Made by a program: the position numbers and the translations under genes. Below are positions 17,952 to 27,035 of a DNA stretch of 64,000 nt, one piece after another (positions within the stretch are counted from its first letter, which is position 1; the number at the start of each line of letters is the position of its first letter). The notes beneath the pieces were generated by a model. The model was not told the origin of the DNA, did no database searches, and was given only the letters and a program-made list of their open reading frames with translations. The stretch lies in contig NZ_OY762614.1 in the NCBI RefSeq assembly GCF_963666145.1, positions 5,198,501 to 5,262,500 on the forward strand. The letters are read 5' to 3'. The stretch comes from an uncultured Desulfobacter sp. (GTDB taxonomy: Bacteria > Desulfobacterota > Desulfobacteria > Desulfobacterales > Desulfobacteraceae).

Positions 17952-18320
17952 ATGAAATTTACAATGGATCATTTTAATATCAACGTATTAAACCTGGAAA
18001 AGAGTATGGTCTTTTATGAAAAAGCGCTGGGGCTCAAAGAGCTGAACAGAAAAACAGCCGCCGATGGTTCCTATATCATCGTGTATTTGACGGATAATCA
18101 GTCCGGCAATAAACTGGAACTGACCTGGCTAAAAGACCGAAAAACGCCTTACGATCTTGGCGACGAAGAGTTTCACATCGCATTTAAAACAGATGATTTT
18201 GACGCCGCCCACGCCCTGCATGAAAAAATGGGGTGTATCTGTTATGAAAATAAGGATATGGGCATCTATTTCATCAATGATCCAGACGGGTACTGGCTTG
18301 AGGTGGTGCCGGCAAGATGA
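17952..18320 (+). CDS. VOC-family protein (glyoxalase/lactoylglutathione lyase-like)
   Basis: A 122-residue single-domain protein of the vicinal-oxygen-chelate superfamily, close to glyoxalase I. It has the paired beta-alpha-beta modules: FTMDHFNINVLNLEKSMVFY at the start, LELTWLKDR near residue 56, EEFHIAFKTDDFD near 74, and the ending YFINDPDGYWLEVVP. Likely metal ligands are the early His (DHFNIN), the Glu of LELTW, the His of FHIAF and the Glu of LEVVP, the glyoxalase I pattern. The real substrate is not certain, because the superfamily is broad. It lies alone in its orientation, about 300 bases before the DUF362 gene. Confidence 0.88.
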   Translation: MKFTMDHFNINVLNLEKSMVFYEKALGLKELNRKTAADGSYIIVYLTDNQSGNKLELTWLKDRKTPYDLGDEEFHIAFKTDDFDAAHALHEKMGCICYENKDMGIYFINDPDGYWLEVVPAR

Positions 18321-18621
18321 ACATGGCCTGAAAATTTCAGGGTGTCACCTCATCCAGGCAATCTGGGCGTGGTTTTCCACGCGAATCGTGTTGGTATAGT
18401 CCTTTTTTCGCCACTGGATAGCCTTGGTTATCCGGTAACTGTCCACCATCATCCGATACACTTTTTTTAAGAGTATTGTTTTTAGAACAGATTTTATGCT
18501 CTGGCCGCCAAGGGCAGTATGCCGCCCAAGGTCGGTATATTGATTAAATGACAGGCGGCGGGATGAAAGAGCCATGAAAAAAGAGACAAAAAATAAAACC
18601 CTTGATAAGAAGAGGTACCCC
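18321..18621. other. intergenic region, no clear feature
   Basis: 301 bases between the VOC and DUF362 genes. I see no RNA gene or strong terminator. An AAGAGG ribosome site near 18610 serves the ATG at 18622. Confidence 0.5.
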
Positions 18622-19545
18622 ATGAATAAAATGGATCGACGGGATTTTTTAAAAAAAACCATTGGTGGCGGCATCGCCGCAGGCTCCACCCTTGCCTTTT
18701 CCGGGGTGGGAAAACTTTGGGCCACCCCAAAGGGGCAAGCCTATGACCTGGTGGCTGTACGGGGCGGGGAGCCGGATCAAATGTTCGACACGGCCATTGC
18801 CTCTTTGGGCGGCATACAAAAATTTGTGCCCCGGGGCAGCCGGGTTCTGGTCAAGCCCAATATCGGCTGGGACGTGCCGCCTGACCGGGGCGGTAACACC
18901 CATCCGGTCCTTGTGGGTCGTATCGTTGAACACTGCCTGTCCGCGGGAGCCAAAGCCGTGTCCGTATTTGACCATACCTGCGATAACTGGCGGCGCTGTT
19001 ATGAGAACAGCGGCATTGAGGCGGCGGTAAAGGCCGCCGGCGGTAAAATGGTTTCCGCAGACAGCGAAGGCTACTATAAAACTGTTTCCGTGCCCCGGGG
19101 AGAGCGGCTAAAGGAAGCCAAAGTCCATGAGGCGTTCCTGGATGCGGATGTCTTTATCAATGTTCCGGTGCTCAAGCACCACAGTTCGTCCATGGTCACC
19201 ATCGGCATGAAAAATCTCATGGGCGTCGTGTGGGACCGCTGGTACTGGCACCGCAACGACCTTCACCAGTGCATTGCCGATTTTGCCTCCTTTCGTAAAC
19301 CCGATCTAACGGTGGTGGATGCCTACAATGTAATGAAGCGAAATGGGCCCAGGGGGGTGTCCGTCAATGATGTGGTTGCCATGAAGGCCCAGGTTGTTTC
19401 AACTGATCCGATAGCGGCCGATGCGGCCGGGGCCAAGCTGTTCGGCACAAATCCTGCCGATATCCGCCATATTCAGATCGCATCTGATATGAATCTTGGG
19501 CAGATGAACCTTGAAAACCTGTCCATCAACCGGATCAAGATTTAA
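18622..19545 (+). CDS. Tat-exported DUF362 protein
   Basis: About 307 residues. The N-terminus is a twin-arginine signal (MDRRDFLKKTIGGGIAAGS) followed by a hydrophobic stretch, so export as a folded cofactor-bearing protein is expected. The rest is a DUF362 domain (VLVKPNIGWDVPPDRGGNTH near residue 80, and DVFINVPVLKHHSSSMVTIGMKNLMG near 180). DUF362 proteins have no settled activity and often go with ferredoxin proteins. I chose the ATG at 18622 after AAGAGG; the frame is open 16 codons further up. The stop touches the start of the next gene (TAAATG), so the two are coupled. A periplasmic redox or cofactor role is inference. Confidence 0.85.
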   Translation: MNKMDRRDFLKKTIGGGIAAGSTLAFSGVGKLWATPKGQAYDLVAVRGGEPDQMFDTAIASLGGIQKFVPRGSRVLVKPNIGWDVPPDRGGNTHPVLVGRIVEHCLSAGAKAVSVFDHTCDNWRRCYENSGIEAAVKAAGGKMVSADSEGYYKTVSVPRGERLKEAKVHEAFLDADVFINVPVLKHHSSSMVTIGMKNLMGVVWDRWYWHRNDLHQCIADFASFRKPDLTVVDAYNVMKRNGPRGVSVNDVVAMKAQVVSTDPIAADAAGAKLFGTNPADIRHIQIASDMNLGQMNLENLSINRIKI

Positions 19546-21162
19546 ATGAATCTTGGTCTTCTCAAACCCCTGCGGGTCTGCATTGCTGCGGCTTTTTTTC
19601 TGCTGACGGCATTTCTCTTTCTGGATATATGGGCGACCGGGGTAAAAGCACTTTCAGACACAGTGCTGTTTTTGCAGTTTGTGCCTTCTGTTGTTAAATT
19701 TATAGACCACCCGGCAGTCGGGGCTGCCGGGTTTGTTGCTGTTCTCATTTCAGCTCTGATGGTCGGCCGTGTCTATTGTTCCGTCGTTTGCCCTTTGGGC
19801 ATATTCCAGGATCTGCTCTCCCGGGGGCTTTCGGGAAGCGCAAAGACCCGGGGCAAAATAAAGCGGCCATACCGATACCAATATCGTGCACCCCACAGTG
19901 CCCTGAGGTATTCGGTGTTGATTGCTACTCTTTTGTTCTTTTTTGGGGGCAGCGGTCTGCTGCTCAACCTGCTTGATCCTTTCAGCAGTTTCGGCAGAAT
20001 CGTCTCCAATCTGCTTAGACCGCTTGTGGTTTTACTGAATAATTTTGGGGTGCCTCCGGCAGAGACTTTGGGTGTTCAGGTCCTTTACCGTGTTCCGTGG
20101 CCGGTCTATGTCCCGGTTTCTGTGGGCATTGCCTTGGTTGCCCTGGGAACGGTGGGTTGGATGAGCGCCCGGCATGGCCGTCTTTACTGCAACACGCTGT
20201 GCCCTGTTGGCACCCTGCTGGGGCTGGTTTCAAAATTTTCGCTGGTGAAAATCGGTATTGATGCCGGTGCGTGTAGGGCTTGCGGCAGGTGTGCCCAACG
20301 CTGCAAGGCCGGATGCATTGATGTGAAAACAAAAAGCGTGGATGTTGATCGCTGTGTTGCCTGCTTTAACTGTCTTTCCGTCTGCCCGGACCAGGCCATG
20401 GTGTTTGGGCCTGGATTTCAACTTAACACGCAATCGGATCGGCAGGTTCAGCATGAAAAAGACTACATTCGGGACCGCAGAACTTTCGTTCTTGGTCTGG
20501 CTGCCGGGGGGCTTGGCATGGCTGCAAGGCGTGTCAATGCTGCTCCCGAAACCCTTCCGATACAGGCCAGACCCACCACCATTTCCGAAAACCGAACCAG
20601 TCCGCTCTCACCGCCCGGTTCGGTCAGTATTGCCAGGTATACCGCCGTCTGCACCGCCTGCCATCTATGCGTTTCTGCCTGCCCCTCCCGGGTCCTTGCG
20701 CCGTCGGTCTTTGCATTCGGCCTGTCCGGGATGATGCAGCCCCAAATGGATTTCACCGCGGGCCACTGCAACTATGACTGCACCGTCTGTTCAAACATTT
20801 GCCCCAGCGGGGCCATTCTGCCTTTGACTGTGGAAAAAAAGCAGCAAACCCAGGTGGGAACAGCAAAATTCATCAAAGAAAACTGTGTGGTCTATACGGA
20901 TAATACCAATTGCGGGGCATGCTCCGAACACTGTCCCACAAAGGCGGTATACATGGTTCCCTATCTGAATGCGGTAGGCCGCAAGCTGGTCATCCCCAAG
21001 GTAGACGAAACCATCTGCGTGGGCTGTGGCGGATGCGAGCATGCCTGCCCCACAAAACCCTTCAAAGCCATCTATGTGGATGGCAATTCAATCCACAAAA
21101 TTGTCCAAAAACCAAAGGAAAAAACGTTGGAGATGGATACCGGCGAAGACTTCCCTTTTTAA
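19546..21162 (+). CDS. membrane polyferredoxin, NapH-like plus NapG-like fusion
   Basis: 538 residues. The N-terminal half is NapH/CcoG-like: several transmembrane helices, two Cys motifs of the YCxxxCPxG type (YCSVVCPLG near residue 77 and YCNTLCPVG near 214), then a cytoplasmic two-cluster ferredoxin (CRACGRCAQRC and CVACFNCLSVCP, residues 245-290). A second block begins near residue 307 with DRRTFVLGLAAGG, which looks like a Tat signal stuck inside the protein. It carries at least four more Cys clusters (CTACHLCVSACP, CTVCSNICP, CGACSEHCP, CVGCGGCEHACP). So it reads as NapH joined to NapG. It probably moves electrons across the membrane to the DUF362 partner upstream. Donor and acceptor are unknown. 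Confidence 0.85.
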   Translation: MNLGLLKPLRVCIAAAFFLLTAFLFLDIWATGVKALSDTVLFLQFVPSVVKFIDHPAVGAAGFVAVLISALMVGRVYCSVVCPLGIFQDLLSRGLSGSAKTRGKIKRPYRYQYRAPHSALRYSVLIATLLFFFGGSGLLLNLLDPFSSFGRIVSNLLRPLVVLLNNFGVPPAETLGVQVLYRVPWPVYVPVSVGIALVALGTVGWMSARHGRLYCNTLCPVGTLLGLVSKFSLVKIGIDAGACRACGRCAQRCKAGCIDVKTKSVDVDRCVACFNCLSVCPDQAMVFGPGFQLNTQSDRQVQHEKDYIRDRRTFVLGLAAGGLGMAARRVNAAPETLPIQARPTTISENRTSPLSPPGSVSIARYTAVCTACHLCVSACPSRVLAPSVFAFGLSGMMQPQMDFTAGHCNYDCTVCSNICPSGAILPLTVEKKQQTQVGTAKFIKENCVVYTDNTNCGACSEHCPTKAVYMVPYLNAVGRKLVIPKVDETICVGCGGCEHACPTKPFKAIYVDGNSIHKIVQKPKEKTLEMDTGEDFPF

Positions 21163-21397
21163 GAAAAAAAGGAATCCTTGTATAGGTCTTCGATCTACTC
21201 CACAGTTTTTCTACGCCGTTATATATGATGTTCTGTCATAAAAATATAATCCTTTTATCATAAAATCAAAACATTGATCACATAAACAAACGGATAATTG
21301 TCTGTTCGCTGTTTTCATTGTGATTAGGTTTGATGTGTTTTTCTAACGTGTGGCCTGATATGGGCTGTGCAAAGTTTTTCAAATTGGGGGAAAAGAA

Positions 21398-22756
21398 ATG
21401 GGTTATAAGAAAAGAATTGTCGCAATCATGTTATCTTTTTTCGTTTCCATTGCAATGACGGGTATCGTCGGGGCCGGCATGGATCAAAACAAAAAGCAAA
21501 AACTGTGCAACGCAATAGGCTGGTATAAAAAATGGTACAAATCAATTGATGAAGGCAAGGTGGCTCATTTAGGTGCCCGGCCTTTCTACCTGGTTGAGGA
21601 TATGGAAGACAGCCCTTTGAAAAAGAAATTAAAGCGGTGCACCAAGATGCCGGTTTTTTTCAGATCCGACTTCTCCATCGGGCACCGTGGTGCCGCACTT
21701 CAATTTCCGGAACATACCAAGGAATCCTATGAGGCCGCAGCCGCCATGGGCGCTGGTATCATAGAATGTGACGTTACCTTTACGTCGGATGAAAAGCTGG
21801 TCTGCCGCCATTCCCAGTGCGATCTGCATACCACCACCAACATCCTTGCCATTCCGGAACTTGCCGCCAAGTGCAGTACGCCTTTTACCCCGGCCGTACT
21901 GGACGAAAATGGCGACGTGATCACCCCGGCTTCCGCCCGGTGCTGTACCAGTGACATTACCTTGGAAGAGTTTAAAATGCTGAAAGGCAAAATGGATGCA
22001 TATAACCCTGCTGCCACCACGGTGGAAGAATATATGGATGCTACACCTGCTTTCAGAACAGACCTTTACACCCAGAACGGTACGTTGATGACCCATGCGG
22101 AAAGCATTGAGCTGTTTAAAAAACTGGGTGTAAAAATGACTCCGGAACTTAAATCGCCCAGCGTCGATATGCCATTTAACGGCGATTACTCCCAGCAGGA
22201 CTATGCCCGGCAGATGATTGATGAATACAAAGCGGCCAATGTTCCGCCAGACAATGTATATGCCCAGTCGTTTGATATTAACGATGTGCTTTACTGGATC
22301 GAAAACACCCCGGCATACGGCAAACAGGCGGTATATTTAGACGGCCGTTACGGGGATGCAGCGTTTGATTACACCGATCCCGACACCTGGTCTCCTTCCA
22401 TGGCGGAAATGGTGGCTGACGGGGTTAAGATCATTGCTCCGCCAATGTATATGCTTCTGGCTGTGGAAAATGGTAAAATCGTACCCTCTACCTATGCCCT
22501 TGAAGCCAAAAAGGCAGGTCTGGAAATTATTACCTGGACACTGGAACGCTCCGGGCTGCTTGAGTCTGTGGATGCAAGAAACGAATTTTACTACAGCTCA
22601 GTTAAAGAGCTGATTGATAACGATGGAGACATGTACGAAGTTCTGGATGTTCTGGCAAAAGATGTCGGAATTATCGGGATCTTTGCAGACTGGCCGGCCA
22701 CAGTTACTTTTTACGCCAACTGCATGAGCCAGGAACTGTCATCCGAGGATCGTTAG
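21398..22756 (+). CDS. glycerophosphodiester phosphodiesterase, exported
   Basis: A 452-residue GDPD-family hydrolase that should split glycerophosphodiesters into glycerol-3-phosphate and an alcohol, with Ca2+ or Mg2+. A signal peptide (about residues 1-27, hydrophobic core ending near VGAGMD) places it outside the cytoplasm. The catalytic HRG motif sits in SIGHRGAALQFPEHTKES near residue 90. Metal-binding Glu and Asp lie in IIECDVTF and the second His in LVCRHSQCDL. The C-terminal half has the ELKSP and ITWTLERSG stretches of the TIM barrel. A GGGGGAAAAG ribosome site precedes the ATG. It is a single gene closed by a terminator-like hairpin. Confidence 0.92.
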   Translation: MGYKKRIVAIMLSFFVSIAMTGIVGAGMDQNKKQKLCNAIGWYKKWYKSIDEGKVAHLGARPFYLVEDMEDSPLKKKLKRCTKMPVFFRSDFSIGHRGAALQFPEHTKESYEAAAAMGAGIIECDVTFTSDEKLVCRHSQCDLHTTTNILAIPELAAKCSTPFTPAVLDENGDVITPASARCCTSDITLEEFKMLKGKMDAYNPAATTVEEYMDATPAFRTDLYTQNGTLMTHAESIELFKKLGVKMTPELKSPSVDMPFNGDYSQQDYARQMIDEYKAANVPPDNVYAQSFDINDVLYWIENTPAYGKQAVYLDGRYGDAAFDYTDPDTWSPSMAEMVADGVKIIAPPMYMLLAVENGKIVPSTYALEAKKAGLEIITWTLERSGLLESVDARNEFYYSSVKELIDNDGDMYEVLDVLAKDVGIIGIFADWPATVTFYANCMSQELSSEDR

Positions 22757-22793
22757 TCATTACGGCAAAATGAATTAAAAAACAGCGGGCAGG

Positions 22794-22819
22794 GCCGGGG
22801 ATTGATTTTAATCCCCGGC
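22794..22819 (+). terminator. terminator hairpin after the phosphodiesterase gene
   Basis: A ten-pair GC-rich stem (GCCGGGGATT with its complement, 6-base loop) lies 38 bases after the stop. The following T run is short (TGTTTC). Confidence 0.65.
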
Positions 22820-23087
22820 TGTTTCAGATGTATCTTGTCTGGATATGATGGTTTCAGCGGCTGTATTATAATGTTGGAAATATACGATTAAACGAAGTCA
22901 CTTCTCCTTTTCTGCGTCAATGCTCTATATCTTTAATGGCTTATCTTAATTTCAAAGTGAAAACAAAGTCCATGGCGATTGCCCTGTGTATCCGTGTTAA
23001 CAGGGTCTGGCATTCCTTGATAAATTCTAGTATATTATCCCACTTGTTTAAATGGTCCTGGTGGATTTAAAGTGTAAAGGATGGGAT
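22820..23087. other. intergenic region, no gene found
   Basis: With the hairpin before it, this makes a 331-base gap. I see no RNA gene. AAAGG at 23077-23080 marks the start of the next gene; codons 1-12 of the longest open frame there are non-coding leader. Confidence 0.5.
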
Positions 23088-24233
23088 ATGATTGATGAAG
23101 AACGCCTGGGGCAGCGGTTTTCGGAACTTGTCCAGATTGATTCCGAATCCGGTAGCGAGGCTTTGATTGCCAAGGTTCTTGAAAAGGAACTCATTGACCT
23201 CGGGGCAACGGTCACGTTCGACGATGCCGGTGCCAAGGTCAATGGAGACTGCGGCAACCTTGTGGCCGTATTTAAAGGTAGTGCGGATGTTGCGCCGGTA
23301 ATGCTCTCCGGACATATGGACACTGTGGTGCCCGGCAAAGGGGTGAAGGTCATATTTGAGGATGGTGTGTTCAGAAGTGACGGCACCACCATCCTGGGCT
23401 CCGACGACAAGTCCGCCCTTGCCATTATCCTTGAGGTGATGCAGGTGATCAAAGAGAATAACCTGCCGTGCCCCCCTGTTGAGGTGGTCCTGACCGTCGG
23501 TGAAGAGCAGGGACTTTTGGGGGCCAAACACCTTGATTGCTCATGCCTCAAATCTAAATTCGGATATATCCTGGACGCCGTGGCCACCGACGGCATAGTG
23601 AACCGGGCACCGACGGCCAATAAAATCAGTGCAAAAATTTACGGCCGGGCGGCCCATGCCGGCGGTTCGCCGGAAAACGGAGTCTCTGCCATTTATGCGG
23701 CGTCCTGTGCCGTTGCCAAGCTTGAACTGGGCCGCCTTGATGAAGAAACCACTTGTAACTTGGGCGTTATTTTCGGCGGGGCCGCCACCAATATTGTACC
23801 TGAATATGTGGAAATTCACGGCGAAGCCCGGTCCCATGATCCGGCAAAGCTTGAAACGGTTACACAGAACATTGTTTCCACCTTTGAAGCAACCATGGCC
23901 GAACTTCAGGCCCAGGGAGACACGGTTCCACGGGTGGAAATGAGCGTGGAAAATGATTTTCCCCATACCCGTATCCCCGAAGATCATATGGTGATCAAAC
24001 TTGCACAGAAGGCTGCGGCAAATCTGGGCCGGGACATGCCCTGTAAAACCAGCGGCGGTGCGGCGGATGCCAATATTTTTTTTGGCAAAGGCATTGCCGC
24101 AGGCGTTATCGGCACAGGTATGACGGATGTGCATACCCTTAAAGAGTCCATTGCACTTGATGATATGGTTGGGTGTGCCCAACTGGTTCTTGAAATTCTT
24201 AAACTCCATGCAGCAGGAAAGGCGGCGGTATGA
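23088..24233 (+). CDS. M20-family peptidase (PepT-like)
   Basis: A di-zinc exopeptidase of about 381 residues, similar to tripeptidase T-like proteins. Zinc ligands are visible in MLSGHMDTV (His, Asp), ILGSDDKSAL (bridging Asp), TVGEEQGLLG (catalytic Glu, ligand Glu), LDAVATDG (Asp) and DVHTLKESI (final His). A dimerisation domain near residues 180-300 begins KIYGRAAHAGGSPENG. I chose ATG 23088 because AAAGG lies 7 bases upstream. The end overlaps the larC-like gene by 4 bases (ATGA), so the two are co-translated. It probably cuts small peptides in the cytoplasm; the true substrate is unknown. Confidence 0.9.
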   Translation: MIDEERLGQRFSELVQIDSESGSEALIAKVLEKELIDLGATVTFDDAGAKVNGDCGNLVAVFKGSADVAPVMLSGHMDTVVPGKGVKVIFEDGVFRSDGTTILGSDDKSALAIILEVMQVIKENNLPCPPVEVVLTVGEEQGLLGAKHLDCSCLKSKFGYILDAVATDGIVNRAPTANKISAKIYGRAAHAGGSPENGVSAIYAASCAVAKLELGRLDEETTCNLGVIFGGAATNIVPEYVEIHGEARSHDPAKLETVTQNIVSTFEATMAELQAQGDTVPRVEMSVENDFPHTRIPEDHMVIKLAQKAAANLGRDMPCKTSGGAADANIFFGKGIAAGVIGTGMTDVHTLKESIALDDMVGCAQLVLEILKLHAAGKAAV

Positions 24234-25432
24234 TTCTTTATCTTGATATGATGGCAGGCATCGCAGGGGATATGTTTTTAGGGGCGCTTGTGGATCTCGG
24301 CGTGCCTGTGGAATGGCTTAAAGGAAAATTGTCGACTATTCTGGACGGGTTTGATCTGCGCACTGAAATTGTGTTCAGAAGCCATTTGCGGGCTGTTAAC
24401 CTTCATGTGGATGTGACCGATCATGTCACCCATCGCCATTATACCCATATCCGGGAGATGATTGGAGCCGCGGATCTGCCAGACAGGGTCCGCAATAATG
24501 CCTTGACCGCCTTTAAGCACATTGCCCTGGCCGAATCCCAGATTCATGGAAAGGATATTGAAACCGTCCACTTCCATGAAATTGGGGGCATTGACAGCCT
24601 GGTGGATATTATCGGCAGTTTTCTGGCTCTGGATTATTTGGGTGTGGAGAAGGTCTTTGCAACCCCGATCCCCCTGGGATCAGGAACGATTAAATGTGCC
24701 CATGGCACCATTCCAGTGCCGGTCCCGGCTACGGTGGCCATCCTTAAGGGGCTTGAAGTGACCGGATCCGATGCCAAAACAGAAATTGTCACTCCCACAG
24801 GCGCATCCCTTGTGGCAACGCTTGCCCCGCAGTTTGGCGGTATGCCGGACATGCAGATTGAAAAAGTCGGCTACGGGGCCGGTAAACGCGAGACCGGTGC
24901 ATCTGTACCGAATCTTCTGCGTCTGGTGCTGGGCTCCCCTGCCCAAGTAAAAAGTTATGGGGACAACATCCTGTCCGATCAGGTTCATGTCCTGTATACC
25001 AATGTGGATGACATGAGTCCCGAGGGCCTTGGTTTTGTTATGGACCGCCTTATGGAAGAGGGCGCGCTGGATGTCAGCTTTACACCGGCATTCATGAAAA
25101 AGAACCGGCCCGCCACCCGCATTGAGGTGATTTGCCACAAGCCGCAGCTCCAGACCCTTTCCAAAATCCTTCTGTCCGAGACCACAAGCATCGGTGTTCG
25201 ATATCATGTGTGTGATCGGATGATCTTGAAACGTGAACCTGTGGATGTGGAGACAAGCCTTGGCTATGTGAACGCCAAGAAGATCACCCGACCAAACGGC
25301 CAGGCACGGATTATGCCCGAATACGATGAATGCAAACGCATTGCCAAGGAACACAATTTGCCTTTCTACCAGGTATATGAACGGATTCTTGCTGAGGCAA
25401 ATCCCCTTGACAGGCAAACAGGCAGGTCTTAA
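24230..25432 (+). CDS. larC: LarC-family nickel-insertion protein (DUF111)
   Basis: LarC puts nickel into the pincer nucleotide cofactor first known from lactate racemase. The 400-residue protein opens with YLDMMAGIAGDMFLGALVDLG and has HFHEIGGIDSLVDIIG near residue 108 and PVPVPATVAILKGL near 160, all family signatures. In some bacteria larC is split by a programmed frameshift, but here it is one intact frame. Neither larB, larE nor a racemase lies in the window, so the cofactor's user is not visible. It overlaps the peptidase gene by 4 bases and is followed by pgpA after 25 bases. Confidence 0.9.
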   Translation: MILYLDMMAGIAGDMFLGALVDLGVPVEWLKGKLSTILDGFDLRTEIVFRSHLRAVNLHVDVTDHVTHRHYTHIREMIGAADLPDRVRNNALTAFKHIALAESQIHGKDIETVHFHEIGGIDSLVDIIGSFLALDYLGVEKVFATPIPLGSGTIKCAHGTIPVPVPATVAILKGLEVTGSDAKTEIVTPTGASLVATLAPQFGGMPDMQIEKVGYGAGKRETGASVPNLLRLVLGSPAQVKSYGDNILSDQVHVLYTNVDDMSPEGLGFVMDRLMEEGALDVSFTPAFMKKNRPATRIEVICHKPQLQTLSKILLSETTSIGVRYHVCDRMILKREPVDVETSLGYVNAKKITRPNGQARIMPEYDECKRIAKEHNLPFYQVYERILAEANPLDRQTGRS

Positions 25433-25457
25433 TAGATCAAAAAAAAGGAGCCGGCGG

Positions 25458-25928
25458 ATGGGGGAAAAAGCGATACTTTTTATTGCCACAGGGTTTGGTC
25501 TGGGACGGATACCTTTTGCCCCCGGAACATTCGGCACCTTTGCAGGCCTGCCGCTGATAGGTATCATGGCATGGTTGGCAAAGGCGTGTACCCCCGGCGC
25601 TGCCGCCTTATTTTTGGTGGGCGTAATCCTTTGCGCGGTCTGGATTTCCCAGGAGGCTGAAATTTTGATGGGCAGCAAAGATCCGGGGGCCGTGGTCATA
25701 GACGAGATGGCAGGGTTTTGTGTCACCATGACCCTGGTGCCTGTGACCGTGTTTACTTTGGCTTCGGGCTTTATTGCCTTTAGATGTTTTGATATACTTA
25801 AACCTTTTCCGATCCGCTGGTTTGAAAAAAACTTTTCCGGCGGGGCCGGTATTGTGTTGGATGATTTGATGGCAGGGGTGCTGGCTGCTTTCCTGCTTAA
25901 AGCAATACACCTTTCAGTCATGATCTAG
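25458..25928 (+). CDS. pgpA: phosphatidylglycerophosphatase A
   Basis: A membrane phosphatase that makes phosphatidylglycerol from its phosphate. It has about 156 residues with several hydrophobic helices. PgpA signatures are GFGLGRIPFAPGTFGTFAGLPL at the start, DPGAVVIDEMAGFCVTM near residue 75, FRCFDILKPFPIRWFE near 110 and GIVLDDLMAGVLAA near the end; the Asp and Glu residues of these bind Mg2+. I chose the ATG at 25458 with AAAGGAG upstream, because the longer open frame reaches back into larC without likeness to the family. It sits 9 bases before recA. Confidence 0.93.
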   Translation: MGEKAILFIATGFGLGRIPFAPGTFGTFAGLPLIGIMAWLAKACTPGAAALFLVGVILCAVWISQEAEILMGSKDPGAVVIDEMAGFCVTMTLVPVTVFTLASGFIAFRCFDILKPFPIRWFEKNFSGGAGIVLDDLMAGVLAAFLLKAIHLSVMI

Positions 25929-25937
25929 GAGGAAAAC

Positions 25938-26999
25938 GTGATGGAGAAAAATAAGGAAAAGGAAAAAGCTGTCCAGACCGCCATGAATCAAATCGAGCGC
26001 CAGTTCGGCAAAGGCTCGATCATGAAACTTGGCGGACGGGAAATTGAAGCCGTACCCGTGATTCGGTCCGGATCTCTTGCCCTGGACAAGGCACTGGGCG
26101 TGGGCGGATATCCCAGGGGCAGGGTCATTGAGATCTACGGCCCTGAATCGTCCGGTAAGACAACCCTTGCCCTTCATGCTGTGGCCGAGGCCCAGAGAAA
26201 AGGCGGAATTGCCGCGTTTATTGATGCCGAGCACGCCCTGGATGTCTCCTATGCCAAGCGGCTGGGCGTGGACTGTGACGAACTTCTGATCTCCCAGCCG
26301 GATACCGGTGAGCAGGCCCTTGAAATTGCGGATATGCTCGTTCGAAGCGGTGGTGTTGACATCATGATTGTGGATTCTGTGGCGGCCCTTGTACCCCGAT
26401 CAGAGATCGAAGGCGAGATGGGCGATTCCCACATGGGGCTGCAGGCAAGACTGATGTCCCAGGCACTTCGTAAATTAACCGCCACCATTGGTAAAACCGC
26501 CACCACCCTGATTTTTATTAACCAGATCCGTATGAAGATCGGTGTGGTCTACGGCAACCCAGAAACCACCACCGGCGGCAATGCCTTGAAATTTTACGCA
26601 TCCATGCGCCTTGAGATTCGAAAGGCTGCAGCCATCAAAAACGGCGAAGATGTGATCGGATCCAGGACTAAGGTTAAGGTGGTAAAAAATAAACTGGCCC
26701 CCCCGTTTAAAAATGTGGAGTTCGACCTGATGTACGGGGAGGGCATTTCCAGGACCGGCGACCTTCTGGACATGGGGGTTGAGCTGGACATTGTGAACAA
26801 GAGCGGGTCCTGGTATTCATTTGACAAAGAGCGCATCGGCCAGGGCCGGGAGAATGTAAAAGCCTTTTTACTGGACAATCCCGATATTTTTGATGCCATT
26901 GAACTTAAAGTAAGAACCGAGCTTGGAATTGCCGGACCGCAGGCAGCAAAACCCAAAGCTGCACCCGACACTGAAAAGGACAGCAAGCCGGAAGCCTAA
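25938..26999 (+). CDS. recA: recombinase RecA
   Basis: RecA binds single-stranded DNA, pairs homologous strands and triggers LexA self-cleavage. The 353-residue protein has Walker A GPESSGKTT near residue 66, the MIVDSVAALVPRSEIEGEMGD stretch (Walker B and loop L1), loop L2 around IFINQIRMKIGVVYGNPETT, and a Lys-rich C-terminal tail. The start is GTG at 25938 or ATG at 25941 behind an ideal TAGGAGG. It lies between pgpA and alaS, a common gene order, but without recX. No LexA-type operator is obvious directly upstream, so expression may come from a promoter further back. Confidence 0.98.
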   Translation: MMEKNKEKEKAVQTAMNQIERQFGKGSIMKLGGREIEAVPVIRSGSLALDKALGVGGYPRGRVIEIYGPESSGKTTLALHAVAEAQRKGGIAAFIDAEHALDVSYAKRLGVDCDELLISQPDTGEQALEIADMLVRSGGVDIMIVDSVAALVPRSEIEGEMGDSHMGLQARLMSQALRKLTATIGKTATTLIFINQIRMKIGVVYGNPETTTGGNALKFYASMRLEIRKAAAIKNGEDVIGSRTKVKVVKNKLAPPFKNVEFDLMYGEGISRTGDLLDMGVELDIVNKSGSWYSFDKERIGQGRENVKAFLLDNPDIFDAIELKVRTELGIAGPQAAKPKAAPDTEKDSKPEA

Positions 27000-27035
27000 C
27001 CAAACTGGTTTAGTAGAGCAGGAGCCAATAATATT

